Below, piece by piece: positions 1 to 12,800 of a stretch of 64,000 nucleotides of DNA (the first letter of the stretch is position 1; every line of letters begins with the position of its first letter). Made by a program: the position numbers and the translations under genes. This DNA comes from Helicoverpa zea. Its lineage: Eukaryota > Arthropoda > Insecta > Lepidoptera > Noctuidae. The stretch lies in contig NC_061480.1 of NCBI RefSeq assembly GCF_022581195.2, positions 2,604,001 through 2,668,000 on the forward strand, in the 5' to 3' direction. The notes under the pieces are model-generated. The model saw only the letters and a program-made list of their open reading frames with translations. It did not search any database and had not been told where the DNA came from.

Positions 1-172
1 AGAATCCTGGTGGAATGAAGATCATAGCTTATACGGAGTTAGGAGCTTTATGAAAAGGATATAATATACTGGATGTAACAGTTGAAACTGACAAAACTAA
101 GTGGCGATACATTTTCTTTTTTTACCTATTATAACATTTTGAAATATTTCAATACAAAAAAATATTAATTTG

Positions 173-531
173 AGTCGTGGTGGCCTAGAGGGCCAAGCAC
201 CAGCCTCTGAAGTGTAAGGGTCCGATTTCGGATTAGACAAGTGCTATAGTTCGGCCATTCAGAGAATGCGTTCCTGACACGTCGCGATTGAACTGACGAC
301 GTAACTACATTCATTGATTATTGATATAATAATGTTGTTTTAATGCTCCTCAATTGTTAAAACGGTAAACAACCAGCAAAAATATTTTTATCGTAACTGC
401 AACGCCATTGCAAAGTTACGTCGTCAGTTCAATCGCGACGTGTCAGGAACGCATTCTCTGAATGGCCGAACTATAATGGCATTTTTCTAAGTACGCATGT
501 AGTTTCTACGTATATCTTAGACGCCAATGAC
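173..531 (+). repeat. SINE-A copy, interrupted by a MITE
   Basis: The head starts GTGGTGGCCTAGAGGGCC with a degenerate Pol III box A and a decayed box B (GGTCCGATTTCGG). The body resumes after the MITE with TTTTCTAAGTACGCATG and TATATCTTAGACGCCA, matching the full-length copies at 17568 and 20196. It is older than those copies, judged by the number of differences. Confidence 0.7.
247..473. mobile_element. MITE with 60-bp perfect terminal inverted repeats
   Basis: Positions 247-306 and 414-473 are exact reverse complements (ends TAGTTCGGCC / GGCCGAACTA). The element is flanked by TA on both sides (245-246, 474-475), which fits a Tc1/mariner-type target duplication. It splits the SINE around it, so it inserted later. 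It has no coding capacity. Confidence 0.85.
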
Positions 532-709
532 TGATTAAAAGGTGAAGGAAAACATTTCGAGGAATCTTTATTATAAAGTCCGAAATCAGCAACCCGCATC
601 TCGTGCACGTGGTGGTTAATTCGTAATTCTTCTCTATGTGAGAGGTCTATCTCAGTATTGGGACGATATGAAGGCTGATGACAATTAATAAAAATAAAAT
701 AAACCTCAC

Positions 710-875
710 CTGATCAGGCTTAGGAGCAGGCAAAGCGACGACCGTATGCGACAACAACGCATCAACGACTGCCAAGTTCCCAAGAGTGCACGCGACGTAC
801 AGCGCGGTCTGACCGCTGACGTCACGCGCGTTCACATCGAACGCCGCCGAGTACTGCCACTGTCCCGTAGCGTCG
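710..875 (-). CDS. Lrrk: Lrrk-like exon 7 (last exon in the window)
   Basis: 166 nt, phase 2 to 0. The acceptor is GATGTTATTAG and the donor CAG|GTGAGG. It encodes DATGQWQYSAAFDVNARD followed by an ankyrin repeat and a Pro/Lys-rich end. The reading frame continues left of the window. Confidence 0.85.
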
Positions 876-3800
876 CTAATAACATCATATTTAACATAGA
901 AATATAGTTAAACTACAGTATATTATAGAACGCGTTTGATCGTGGTAAGTTGATAAACCGTACTAGCTGTTTCCAGCGGTCACTCCCGGGTCACGTCACG
1001 GGAGAATCACTTTACGCAACTATTTAAAAAGTAGCCTGTCCTTTCTTGGACTATTTATTTCTATAGTTTTTGGCGGAAAAGCCCTACCAACACAAAGGCC
1101 GAGTAACTTGCGCATTTTTGTTATTGCAAGCTTCTGACAGCGGTAGTGCGTACCCGGATCGATAGCCATAATAAGAATGAGCTATTTAAAACTGAAAGAT
1201 TTTTTGGAAAATTCCGAACCGAGTTAGCATATTCTATCACTGTTGGACAGCTACTCTTTTCCCGAGTTATATAGGCTATATTACATCCTACGGGACGCGG
1301 GTGAAACCGCAGAAAACAACTAGTACCAAGTAAAAATTAAGGATTAACTTACGTATAAGTAGTGAGCACGCTATCAGGATACGGGTATTCTAGTAGCAAG
1401 GTGACCATCGTTGCGTGACCGCCGATACACGCCGCGTGGAGAGGCAGCCATTTTTCTACCGTCTCTTGCTGTGAAGATAGAGAATAAGATTTACATGAAT
1501 ATAAGAGATCGGGACAGAACAGAAAAGAACTCTTAAGAGTGGTCATCATCATTTCAGCCACAGAAAGTCCGCTGTTGAACATTAGCCCGTGGAAAACACA
1601 CGAATGAAGAACCATTGCACAAAAATAAATTACAAAACATAGTTGCTCAAAAATATATAGTACTATTTTAGGGCCAAAGTTTCGTCCTTTACTGTATTTT
1701 ACGGAAATCTTTAGTCAAACTTATCGACGCGGAATCGATTTAAACCGATTGCGTATCACAACACTACTCGACTATACAAACGGCTCGTTTTGCTGTTGAC
1801 CGGCGTCACGTTGCGTCGTAGGATTTGAGCGGATGCTTATAACGCAGACATAATGCCTTTTCCGAACAGTGTTTCCGCTTCGATAAATGTGGTCAGACTG
1901 ACCTTCACAGCTTGCGGGAAGGAGGCGAGCAGCAGCCTGGCGATGTCCGCGTGTCCGTGGTAGCAGGCGATGTATAGCGGGCAGTACTTTGTCACCGGGT
2001 GAGCGCGTCCGTCCGCGCCCGCGTCTAGGAGGGAGGAGACCGCTTGGGTGAGACCGGCTTCTGATGCTCTGTAGGGAAAAGGGGATATAAGAGGTTTTGT
2101 GAGTTTTTGCTTTGGTAAAAGTTTTCGGAGAACATTGTTATGGAGTTCTAATTGTTAGTCTAAACGATGTAATGTAAGTGACTCGGTTTATCTATCGCGC
2201 CCTCACAACGAAAGCTATCGAATCTGGAACATAGAATAGTCTACTAGGTTCTTAGAAAGGCCATATAGACTAGCTGTTCCCCAGCGGTCCCACCCACGTA
2301 CAGGAAACCAAAAGTAGCCTATGTCCTTTTAAATCGGTCAAAGTTCTTAATTTGCGAGAATTTAGGTGTACACAATATGGTTTTAAATGTAAAATGGCTC
2401 AAATACCTTCTACAGTAACATACGGTATGTAAATATTGAAAATGCGACGGACAGACAATATGACTAAGGAATTTTTAGCTCAAACTTACACATAAAGCAA
2501 AGTATTAGCTCCTCCAGGCGTTAGATTCGCTATCAAGCCAGCGCGGTTGCCGAGCGCGCTCAACCGAGCTTTAAGCTGGGCGCAGTCGCCGCGAGAGACA
2601 AGCTCTCTAAGTGCTGCGTGCTGCGACAGGCGTTCGCGTTCTAGAGCATCTGGAAAAAGGAGAAAAATGAATTAACATTAGTAAACTTTCGCAAAAAACA
2701 GCTCGTGGTTGGGTAATATTCATCATCTCCTGAGCCTTTTCTTGTCTCTCTTTTATGTTGGGGTAGGCTTCCAATCTAACCGGACGTAGCTGAGTACCAG
2801 TGCTTTACAAGGAGCGACTGCCCTATCTGACCCCCTCAACCCAGTTACCTGGGCAACCCAATATCTCTTGGTTAGACTGGTGTCAGACTTACCGGCTTCT
2901 GACTACCCGTAACGACTGCCAAGGATGGTCAATGACAGCCGGGACCTACAGTTTAACGTGCCATCAGAAACACATTTATCATTTTAAGTATTTTTTGCAA
3001 AAAAAGAGCTGGTGGATAACAGCCGCAGGGGTTGCTTTTTCATATGGTTGGTCAATGGATTGGTGACCTACATATGTCATGATGAGTTCCTTCATGTTTC
3101 GGAAGGCACGTTAAATTGGTGGGTCCCGGATGTCATTTGAGCATGTTTGACAGACGTTACGGCTAACGTGGTCGGGTAACGGATCGGCACATAGAAATCA
3201 AAAGTCTGACAACCAGTCTTACCTAGGGCTACTGGGTAGCCCAAGTATATGGGTCGGAAAATCAGATAGGCAGTCGCTCCATGTAGCACACTGGTATTCA
3301 GCTGCAGGTTAGACTAGAAGCCGATCGACCCCAACATAGTTAGGGTACAATTTATAAATGGATCTCTGAAGTCAGATGTGGAAAATAATTAACATTTATG
3401 GCATTCCATAGAGGTCATCAGTCACCCTAGAACATTCGTAACTGTAAATAATAGCGGTCTAGAATCTAGATGGTTCATCAAATAAACATATATTTGTGAA
3501 ACGATCGAACTGATAAGACAGTCAGGATTAACCAAGTAAAACAGTTTCTAGAAATACGCAAATTGACAAAAATAAATTATTTATAAGAATGTGCTAATAT
3601 AACTTGTTTAATTTATGAGTAAGCAGCATCAATATTTAAATGATTCTGAAATGCTGAAAAAAAAAACTAATGTGAAGAATTACCGTCTTACCACAAAAAC
3701 TTTTTAACGTCAGTTTAAGACTTGTCTAAAAAATTGTCAAATTATGACGTTGACATATGGTTCATTTTGGAGCCACATTTTTTTTAGACAAGTGTAAAAC

Positions 3801-6800
3801 AGTGGTTAAAGTTTTTGTAGTAAGGCCATTACTGTTTTATCTTAGTACGATTAAAACAGTTATACATGTATTTGGCTAGGTAAGAACAGAAGTAATCCAA
3901 GTAGCATTTTTTAAAAGTTGAGATATTCATAGAAATGCGTTTTTATGAATATCATAATTATGTTGAGCACATGATTTAAAATATGTTTGTTATTTGATAG
4001 ATATAAACATAACTCAAACTTTCATAGCTGTTTTTCTTTAGTAAATGCAATTTTGATAAAAATATTGATTTATTGAATATTGATTGTAGAAAATAGCAAT
4101 ATTTGTTGAAATACAGAAACGTAACATAAAAGAGTTTGTTTGAAAAAGTACTGAATAGCACTTGGATTACTTTTGCACAACCTCACTTCATACTCAAAAG
4201 TTCCAAAAATCGACTTAGCTCCATTTTGTCAAAAATGTTACTTGGATCACTTCTGTTCTTAACTAGCCATTTGTAGAAATTCCAGTTACTCGGAATGTCT
4301 ACTAAGTACCATCCATCCATCACAGCCCCTAGGTTGTCCGTCTTCGGACGTAGGCCTCCTCCAAATCTTTCCATTTCTGCCTACTCCTTGCCACTTTCAT
4401 CCAATTTGGTCCGGCCATTTTGCTACTAAGTACCATCGACCACAAATGGACCGGAAGGGACTGCCATTTTTTGAGATGGGTCATCATCAAATGACGGCTC
4501 CTGCTGTGGGTGCAGCGTGAGGGAGTATCAGACTCTTACTGACTAAAACCAAGCCAAACCAAGCCAAGCCGGACTGCCGAATCTGAGGTCCCGGGTTCGA
4601 TTCCCGGTTCGGTCGACATTTGTGTGATGGGCATGCTTGTTGGCCGTGGTCTGGGTGTTACAATATGTATTTATAAGTAGGTATATGTGTAGCTATATGT
4701 AGTTTATCAGTTGTGTTAGCACCCATAACACAAGTTAATTATATAATAACTTACCATGAGGCTAACCAACCGTGTGTGAAAAGAAGGTGTCCCGATATTA
4801 TTATTATGAAAACCCAACATGTTCCTTCTTAAGCCCTTTATGCACCAGCGCCGCGGTAACTCCTTCAAAAAGCCTATAAGTGCCTATAAATAAGTACCAT
4901 GTTCATAATTACCATTCTGCCTCCATGGATCAGCAACGATCTGCGCAGCGCGACACTTTCAACTAGCTGTCACCTTGGTTTCACCCGCATTGCTTGAGAA
5001 TTGCTGATCGTACAGAGTCAAAATATAGCTTAGCTATAGTTTTACTCGGGAAGAGTAGCTTTCGACCAGTGCAAGAATTTTTCAAATCGGTGCAGTAGTT
5101 TCGGAGATTTTTGAGTACAAACAAACCAACAATTTTTTTTCTTGTTTTCTTCTTTATTACATGTGTTTAGAGTTAAGTATAATTACCATTCTGCCTCCAT
5201 GGATCGGCGACGTCATCGCAGAAGTAGTGCGACACGTCATACGCCGCGTCTGCGTCCTCGTCTATGACGTCACGCGGCGCGCGCGCAACTTTCTGTACCG
5301 CGATACTTACAACTACCTAGTTGTCACCGCTGTTTCACCCGATTTTCTTGAGAACTACTCACCGTACAGGAACAAACTACAGCTTGTTTTACTCGGGAAG
5401 ATTGTAGCTTTCGTCCAGTGAAAGAATTTTTCAAATCGGTCCAGTAGTTTCGGAGATTTTTGGGTACAAACCAACAAAAAAAAAATTTCTTCTTTTTTAT
5501 ATTAGTATAAGTTTAGTATAATTACCATTCTGCCTCCATGGATCGGCGACGTCATCGCAGAAGTAGTGCGATACGTCATACGCAGCGTCTGCATCCTCGT
5601 CTATGACGTCACGCGGCGCGCGCGCAACTTTCTGCGCAGCGCGACGGAAGCGACCGAGCATTTTTGTTATCACTTAGTTATTGTTTATCACTGATTATTA
5701 TGTCATTGTTGTTTTGGTGAATATATATTTGGCACTTATATTTTTGATAGAGTTCATTGTTTCATGTTCATCAGCATTTATGTTTTTGATAGAGTGCATA
5801 TTTCAATTCTACTAATACATATTATAAATGCGTAAGTTCGTAGTATCGATTACATCGATCGATTGTAGTAGATGATTGTAGTAGGAGGGATGTAGTTGCT
5901 AGCTAGTTCATATTTTCAATTTGTAGATATGTCATGTCAAGAGAGCATTTTTTCTCTGGTTCTGAGTAAGTGGAAGGGGATTTATTTGCTAGATTAGGTA
6001 ATTCAGAATTGTAAATCGTGGTGGCCTAGTGGGTTAACCCACTCCCCGTCATTACGACCTCAATCAAAGCCATGTCCACTGTGCCCTGAAACTTGCTCGC
6101 GGCAGGACCTAATGAGCGCGTCCGGCCGTGCTATCGCTGTGGCGGTATATTGGGCTGACAAAGTGTAGTCTCACTGTAAGACATGTCATCGATACGAAAG
6201 AAGAAGAAGAAGAAGTGGGAAAAGAGAGGTTGGTTCTCAAGTATGAGTGTGAGTTCGACACTGAATGTCTGTCTGCCTATACTATAGGATAAAACGTCTT
6301 AACGAACAGGAAATAGGTCAATTGTGGTCAATAAAAGCTAATTGGTTCGTCCCTTGTTAGGGTAACAAGGCATTTGTTGACTTATGGTCCAATAATAGTC
6401 AAATCTAGAGAGATCCCACTGCTGTCGGCACTGTGACGCACACAAATGTATCTTGTGGTGTACTCGCTCTAGACGCACACAAATGTATCTTCTGGTCTTG
6501 TGGTGTACTCGCTTTAGCAAACAGTAACACATTGCGCGCGAACATTTGTAAAATGTCTGCGAAACTGCAACCCTTGTGAGCGAACACAGTTTTTGTGGTA
6601 TCTCGCCTTTAAAAAAACTGCGGGATGGTTCGAAAAAGCGACGATTATAAGAATAAGCAACACTTGGCAAGGTCGAACCACGGATGGGTGACAATCTTGT
6701 CATGATGAGTTACCCCGTGATTCGGATGGCACGTTAATTTGGTGAATCCCGACAGTCATTTGAATATTTTTTGCAGTGGTTACGGCTAGCCAGAAAGTCA

Positions 6801-9800
6801 AACAACTGCCTATCTGACCTCCTCAACCCAGTTACCCGGGCGACCCGATACCCCTTGGTTAGTTTATCCATTACAATATAATAGTCTAGCGACCCGCCCC
6901 CGCTTCGCATGGGATAATAGTACATTCCCACTATTAAATGCATGTTATCATACATATAAACCTTCCTCTTCAATCACTCTATCTATTAAAAAAAACCTAA
7001 GAAGATTTAAGCGTAATAAATGATACAGGGACAGAAAAAAACTACTTTCTTTTATACTATGTAGTGAGTTTGTTTCCCTGTTTATCTGACACTGTGACTC
7101 GTAATAGGCGTGATAATAACCGACTCTGTGTTCATCCTGCGAGAACAGCGCTGTTGCACAAAAGTGTTGTATGCAAAGCTCCACTAATATATAACAAAGT
7201 TCCTACTGACATAAAATCAATGAATTTAATACAATTTAAGAAAACATTTAAAAAACTCCTGACAGAAAAATGCTACTATAGTGTTAATGACTTCCTTAAT
7301 GACAATTTTTGATGATTAACCAGTTAATTAATGTAGTGTCTGCTCAAACTAAACTAAACTAAACTGCCTCGTTGGTCTAGTTGTCGCAAGTGTGGCTGCT
7401 GAGCACGAGGTCTCGGGTTCGATTCCCGAGTCGGGCCGAAATCGCTTTGTGGGTTTTAGAAGACTTTCACAAAGCAGCCCGAAGTCTGGTAGTTGGTGAT
7501 TGATTCACCCGTGCATCGGAGAGCACGTAAATGTCGGTCCTGCGCCTGATCTCTTTCCGGTCGTGTCGGATTCCCGTCCCATCGGGCTATGAGAGTGAAG
7601 GAATAGGGAGTGCACCTGTGTCTGCGCAAATGCTTGTGCACTATAATATGTCCTGCGCAGTTGGCTAATCTCCTTACATGAGAACAGCCGCCGTAGCCGA
7701 TAATCGGCTAGGAGGACATCATCATCAATGTAGTGTAGTGTTAAGTTTGACTTGTATGTAGTTTTCCACTTTTATATTTGTACACCAGTAATGGTAAAAC
7801 ATGTTGGTTCAAACCTAAATATTTAAGACATCATAATATGCATCATAAAAATGTATTTTTATGTACCCGTGTTTTGGCAAATAAATGATCTTTGTCTTTG
7901 TCTTTGTCTTTGTCTTTGAAGATTTACACTGCTCTCACATCTTTGGAGAGACCGCGACAATCGCTTAACCTTGATCAACTCTTTCGGCTGTTACTTAAAC
8001 AAGCTTCTCTTTAGCTAAGATAGAAACAAAATATGTATTTAAGATAAGACAACCGCATGAGTCATCGTGTTCGCCAAATATCAGGTTTCTGAATTATCGA
8101 CATGACAGGTCAAACTTATCGAACCTTAATTATACCTAAAAATAACTAGCCTTTAATACTAAGCTGTTTCCACTCTGAGAATTTTAATAAAATCTATATC
8201 TATCATCTGCCTTTTCTCAACTATGTTGGGGTCAGCTTCCAGTCTAACTGCATGCAGCTGAGTACCAGTGTTTTACAAGGAGCGACTGCCCTATCTGACC
8301 TCCTCAACCCAGTTACCCAGGCAACCCAATACCTCTAGGTCAGACTGGTTTTAGTCAGCAAGAGTCTGACACTCCCTCACGCTGCACCCACAGCGGTAAG
8401 TCATTTGATGATTTGCCCATCAAATAAAAGACACGCTTTTTTTTTAATATATTATTTTTAGTATTCCTGACAGCAAACCCTTTCATTTGATACCCATATC
8501 ATGGGGGTGGATTTTTAATAGCCAGTCCGCCATTTTGGGGATGCCACCATATTGGATTTGTAATGACGTTTTTTAGTTAGCCATGTATTGTCATCAAAAC
8601 TCCGAGAGTCTGCAAAATTTCACCCTAATCGAAGACCGGAAAGTGGGTCAAATTAAGACTCGCAAGATTTTCTTACATACATAGTTACAATTTGAAGGTA
8701 ATATAAGCGTGTTAATAAAAAGAAAGGTTATTGCTTTTGCCTGTAACAGAACTATCGCAATATTACGTCAAGTAGATCGTTCAATTGATGCGGATATACA
8801 ATATACTTGTCTCATTACGTAACTGGATACCTGAGCCGCGTATCGAGAAGCCTCACTCGTCTCATAGCCTATAAGTTGGCTAACTTAAGTCGTTTTTGCA
8901 AATAATGTTACGTAGCCAGATGTATGAGTTAGGCCAGCTAACGAAGGGCTTTGCACCATCTATAAATCTATACTAATATAATAGAGAGGAAACATTTTTT
9001 GTTTGTTCCGAAACTACTAAACCAATCTGAAAAATGATGTCACTGTAACACAGACTATAGTTTATCCCGGTACGAGCAGTAGTTTTTAGTTCAGAAGGGA
9101 CGCGGGTAAATGGTAGATACATGTTTATCTAAAAATAGGATAGGAGCCTGTAAAAAATACTTATTTTCTAGTTATTTGTTTACTGTCTAACTTTCAGGCA
9201 GACAGCGAAATCTTTGTAATAGTCCCTTTTTAGGCAGTTTCGGTTTTCTAGAAATTAGTAGACAAAGCAGCCTAATTGGAATGAACGACGCACAAATTAA
9301 GACTTCATGTTAGTTTAAAAATACCTAAGTAATAAAAAAAACCATAATTGTTTTACTATTGTTTAACGTGGGAATTGTCTTTTGGCGGTCATTGACTAAA
9401 CGGACATAAAAAAAACACAGTACCTATAGCAATCTTATCATCTGCCTAATCTTTTCCCAACTATGTTGGGGTCGACTTCCAGTCTAACTGAATGCAGCTG
9501 AGTACCAGTGATTTAGGGAAGTGTCGCATACTTATGCATATTGTACCTTTTTTTAGTTTCAACATAATATCTCGTTTTCTTTGCATTATCCTATACCCAT
9601 TTATCCAAGGTCACATAGTTTACAATCTCGTTTATTTTATATCGAACAGAAGAAATCGTAGTCTTCACCAATTTTACATAGAATGGCTGGCTATCTGACC
9701 TCTTCAACCCAGTTGATTGAGCAGCATGATTCACATTCATCATCCTCATCCTCCGAGCCTTTTTCCTAACTATTTTGGGGTGAGCCTTTCCAGCCTAATT

Positions 9801-12800
9801 TACATTCAAATAACGAAATAATCCTTGCCTGTTATAATCAAATTACTTATGTATTACTTTATTAAAATATCTAGCCTTAATTACTTAGAAGTTACCAAAA
9901 TAAAAATTTAAAGAAACATCGTTAAATATAAGTTGGCATCTACTTTAAGATATGCCATACCATAACCGTAATAATTTATGCTAATATATTCTTCATAATA
10001 AAAAAAATATCTGGTTTTGGTCATCTTGTTATCAAACGGTATTTGTATAATCTTTCTAGCTGTCCCGTACTTACGGTTCAATCAACGTTTTAAGGGAACT
10101 ACTTTGCACATCTGGATAAAAAGTAGCCTATGACTTCTCTCAGATTGTAGGCTATCCATGTGCCAATTTACAATTAAATTGGTTCTGTAGTTTTGGTGTG
10201 AAAGCGCGACAAGTAGACAGTTAGTTTCGCATTTATTAGATCCCCAAGAGAGATTAGGTCCCCAAATACAGGCACCACCTAGTTTGAGGACCCTGACTAA
10301 TAAAATGCCTCTCGTAAGTAGTTACAGCGAATCTTTTAGTTAATCTATTGAGGACCACAGAACTATATATAATAGAATGTCTCTCTCAAAGTATTTACAG
10401 CGTACCTTTGTATTAATTTACCACCTTACATTATGCAGTGATTTGTTTATGTAACTCTGGATCAATAAACTTTATTGTTCATAATATTAAGTAAGAATTA
10501 AGTCATACTTGCTAGATATATAGGTAGGTAGTAGTTTCCCGTGATTTCACCCACGCCTAAAATAAATGAAGCATGTCGCATGTTTTTGAACCTTAGATAA
10601 ACAGATCAAAACACTTCCGTATTACTTAAACTTTGTGATACATTATGAAATAATTAAGATAATAATTAAATTAGGTAATTGATTGTAATTTTATCAATTA
10701 TGTTTACGGAAACGAATGTAAGGCATTGAAACTTTACGATAATTATAACTGCAGATAAAATTATTCTAAAGATATCTTCAAAATGAGAATATTTTCAATT
10801 TACTATGTACTCAGCCACATGGTTCGATCGGTCATAAGGTTAAGCATAGCTCGGCGCGTGCGGTCCGTGGATGTATGACCATTTCATCATAATGAGTTCC
10901 TCCGTGTTTAACTCTTAACCTCGGGAGGTAATTTAAGTTGATGGGTCATTTGAACATCTTTAGCAGTCATTACAGATAGTCTGACAACCAAGGCGTTGCC
11001 CGGCTAAGAAACTGTGTTGAGGAGGTCAGATAGGCAATCGCTCCATGTGGCACACTGGTACTCAGTTGAACCTATTTAGACTGGGAGGTGACCCAAATAT
11101 ACTAGGGAAAAGGCTAGGCAGATGATCCTTTAATACCTCTAAAAGCCTCTCATTATATAAGGTGCTTTAATATTACCTGCCAGGACTTGAATGGGGGGTA
11201 GTATTGCGTTTATAGATCGCAATAGTGAAGAAATTTCGTTCCCCGGAACAGTCAATTCAATTTGAGACATTAAACAAATTAAATTAACATTGGCTCTACT
11301 CTGCATAACGTGGTTCACAAATTACGCGCGTAGTGTTACTTTGTCAATGAAAACAACTGCTATCTCTTTCTATCTGTTCTGCACGAGTGGCAACGCGCAA
11401 CTCTACTGGACGGTTTTAAACTAATAAATTAAGTCAAAATACGTATTTTTTTTTATATGAAAAAAAATATGACATACAATCAATTATTTATCTTCACTAT
11501 TGTAATCTATAAACGCAATACTACCCCCCATTCAAGTCCTGGCAGGTAATATTAAAGCACCTTATATATTTTTAGTACAAAAACCGAGTTTTTAGTACGA
11601 ACGTGACACATTGGTGATTTTGGGCGCAGTCATAAAATGTTTGGCCTTGAAAATGTCGCATTGTATCCCCTTTGTATTGTAATTTATTATTATAGTCCCG
11701 ACAAGTGGAAGGTATACTAGGGTTGCCATCTGATCGATTTCCCTGGATTTATCTTACGGTAGATTTCAATAATGTATCTATCAATTGAATCAGTTACTAA
11801 AGATAGGAATTTTATATTACTCGTATGGGGCTACTGTCAAAATTCTATGTACAATAAATAACATGTGTTTTAACAAATACATTCTTTATCTTTAATAAAC
11901 AAATCAATAAGTAATAATAGTCGATCGAACTCCTCAATTAAACTGCCGCCCTAGCGGTGTCACCTGCATCCGCTGGGAGCAACATCGCATAGGATAAAAG
12001 TAGCCTGTGGTCTTTCTCCATCTTAAGATTTCTCCATTTCCATTAGTTCATTTGTTTAAAATTATAAAAGGTAGTATTCGTAAGGTAAATATTCGTTCTA
12101 ATTTAGCAAACTAAGTTGCTGTCAGCCCTAAGCATACCTGCAGTATTTTGCCATATCAACCGTTTTTATATAACAACAACATAACATTATCTATAAAAAC
12201 TTTGCTGTTTGCCTACTACACTTACGTGCAAATAATTCGGGTCAGGTACAAAAAACATTGCAAATGATTCCGATTTTTTTGTTTGTTCGGTGAAGTTAAA
12301 ATCTGTAGTTTCGGACGTGGTACTTTCTGCGTTAATTTGAAAACGAATCAATAGAATGTTTTTAGCAAAACCCAAAAAAAAATAGCATCGTCGGCATAGC
12401 TGATTATAACAAAGGGTTAAGGCTAATTTTTATCTATTTCAGGCAGTTCCCTCGTCCTGCCTGGGCTGTGGGATTGTTCGCGCGTGTTACCGCAGCGCTG
12501 GTACGTAAAGGGCTTCAGAAGGAACATGGTGGGTTTAGTCAGTAAGAGTCTGACACTCCCTCACGTTGCACCCACAGCGGGAGGGGGCTCTGATCTGATG
12601 ATGTTCCATGAGGCAGTTCCCTCGCGATTATATGAATTATATGATAAATAACTTTAGTCCTTAACTATCATTTAATTAGCAAAATTGATAAGAAAACGCC
12701 CAAAACGCAGAACAAACCGCGGTTATCAACTAGGCTACATTATTAGGACTTATACCAACAAAAACGTATATACGAGTGGATTCAACTATGGCTTCCAACG

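Larger units (their letters stand above)
1..709. other. Intron of the Lrrk-like gene running off the left edge
   Basis: No exon is visible between the last Lrrk-like exon and the window edge. The stretch is AT-rich and holds a SINE broken by a MITE (listed separately). The next exons of the minus-strand gene must lie left of position 1. Confidence 0.6.

Noticed and set aside
5161..5421. Plus-strand 86-codon frame with membrane-like composition
   Set aside because: It overlaps the exon-like minus-strand unit, and the three differences between copies change residues in the plus frame but are silent in the minus frame.
6338..6703. 121-codon minus-strand frame
   Set aside because: Contains a local 30-bp duplication and SINE-A scraps. 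No conserved motif and no splice context.
7365..7437. A functional tRNA gene
   Set aside because: It is the tRNA-derived head of SINE-B: the body continues directly into SINE sequence, and the same head recurs at 16912 and, reversed, at 26134.
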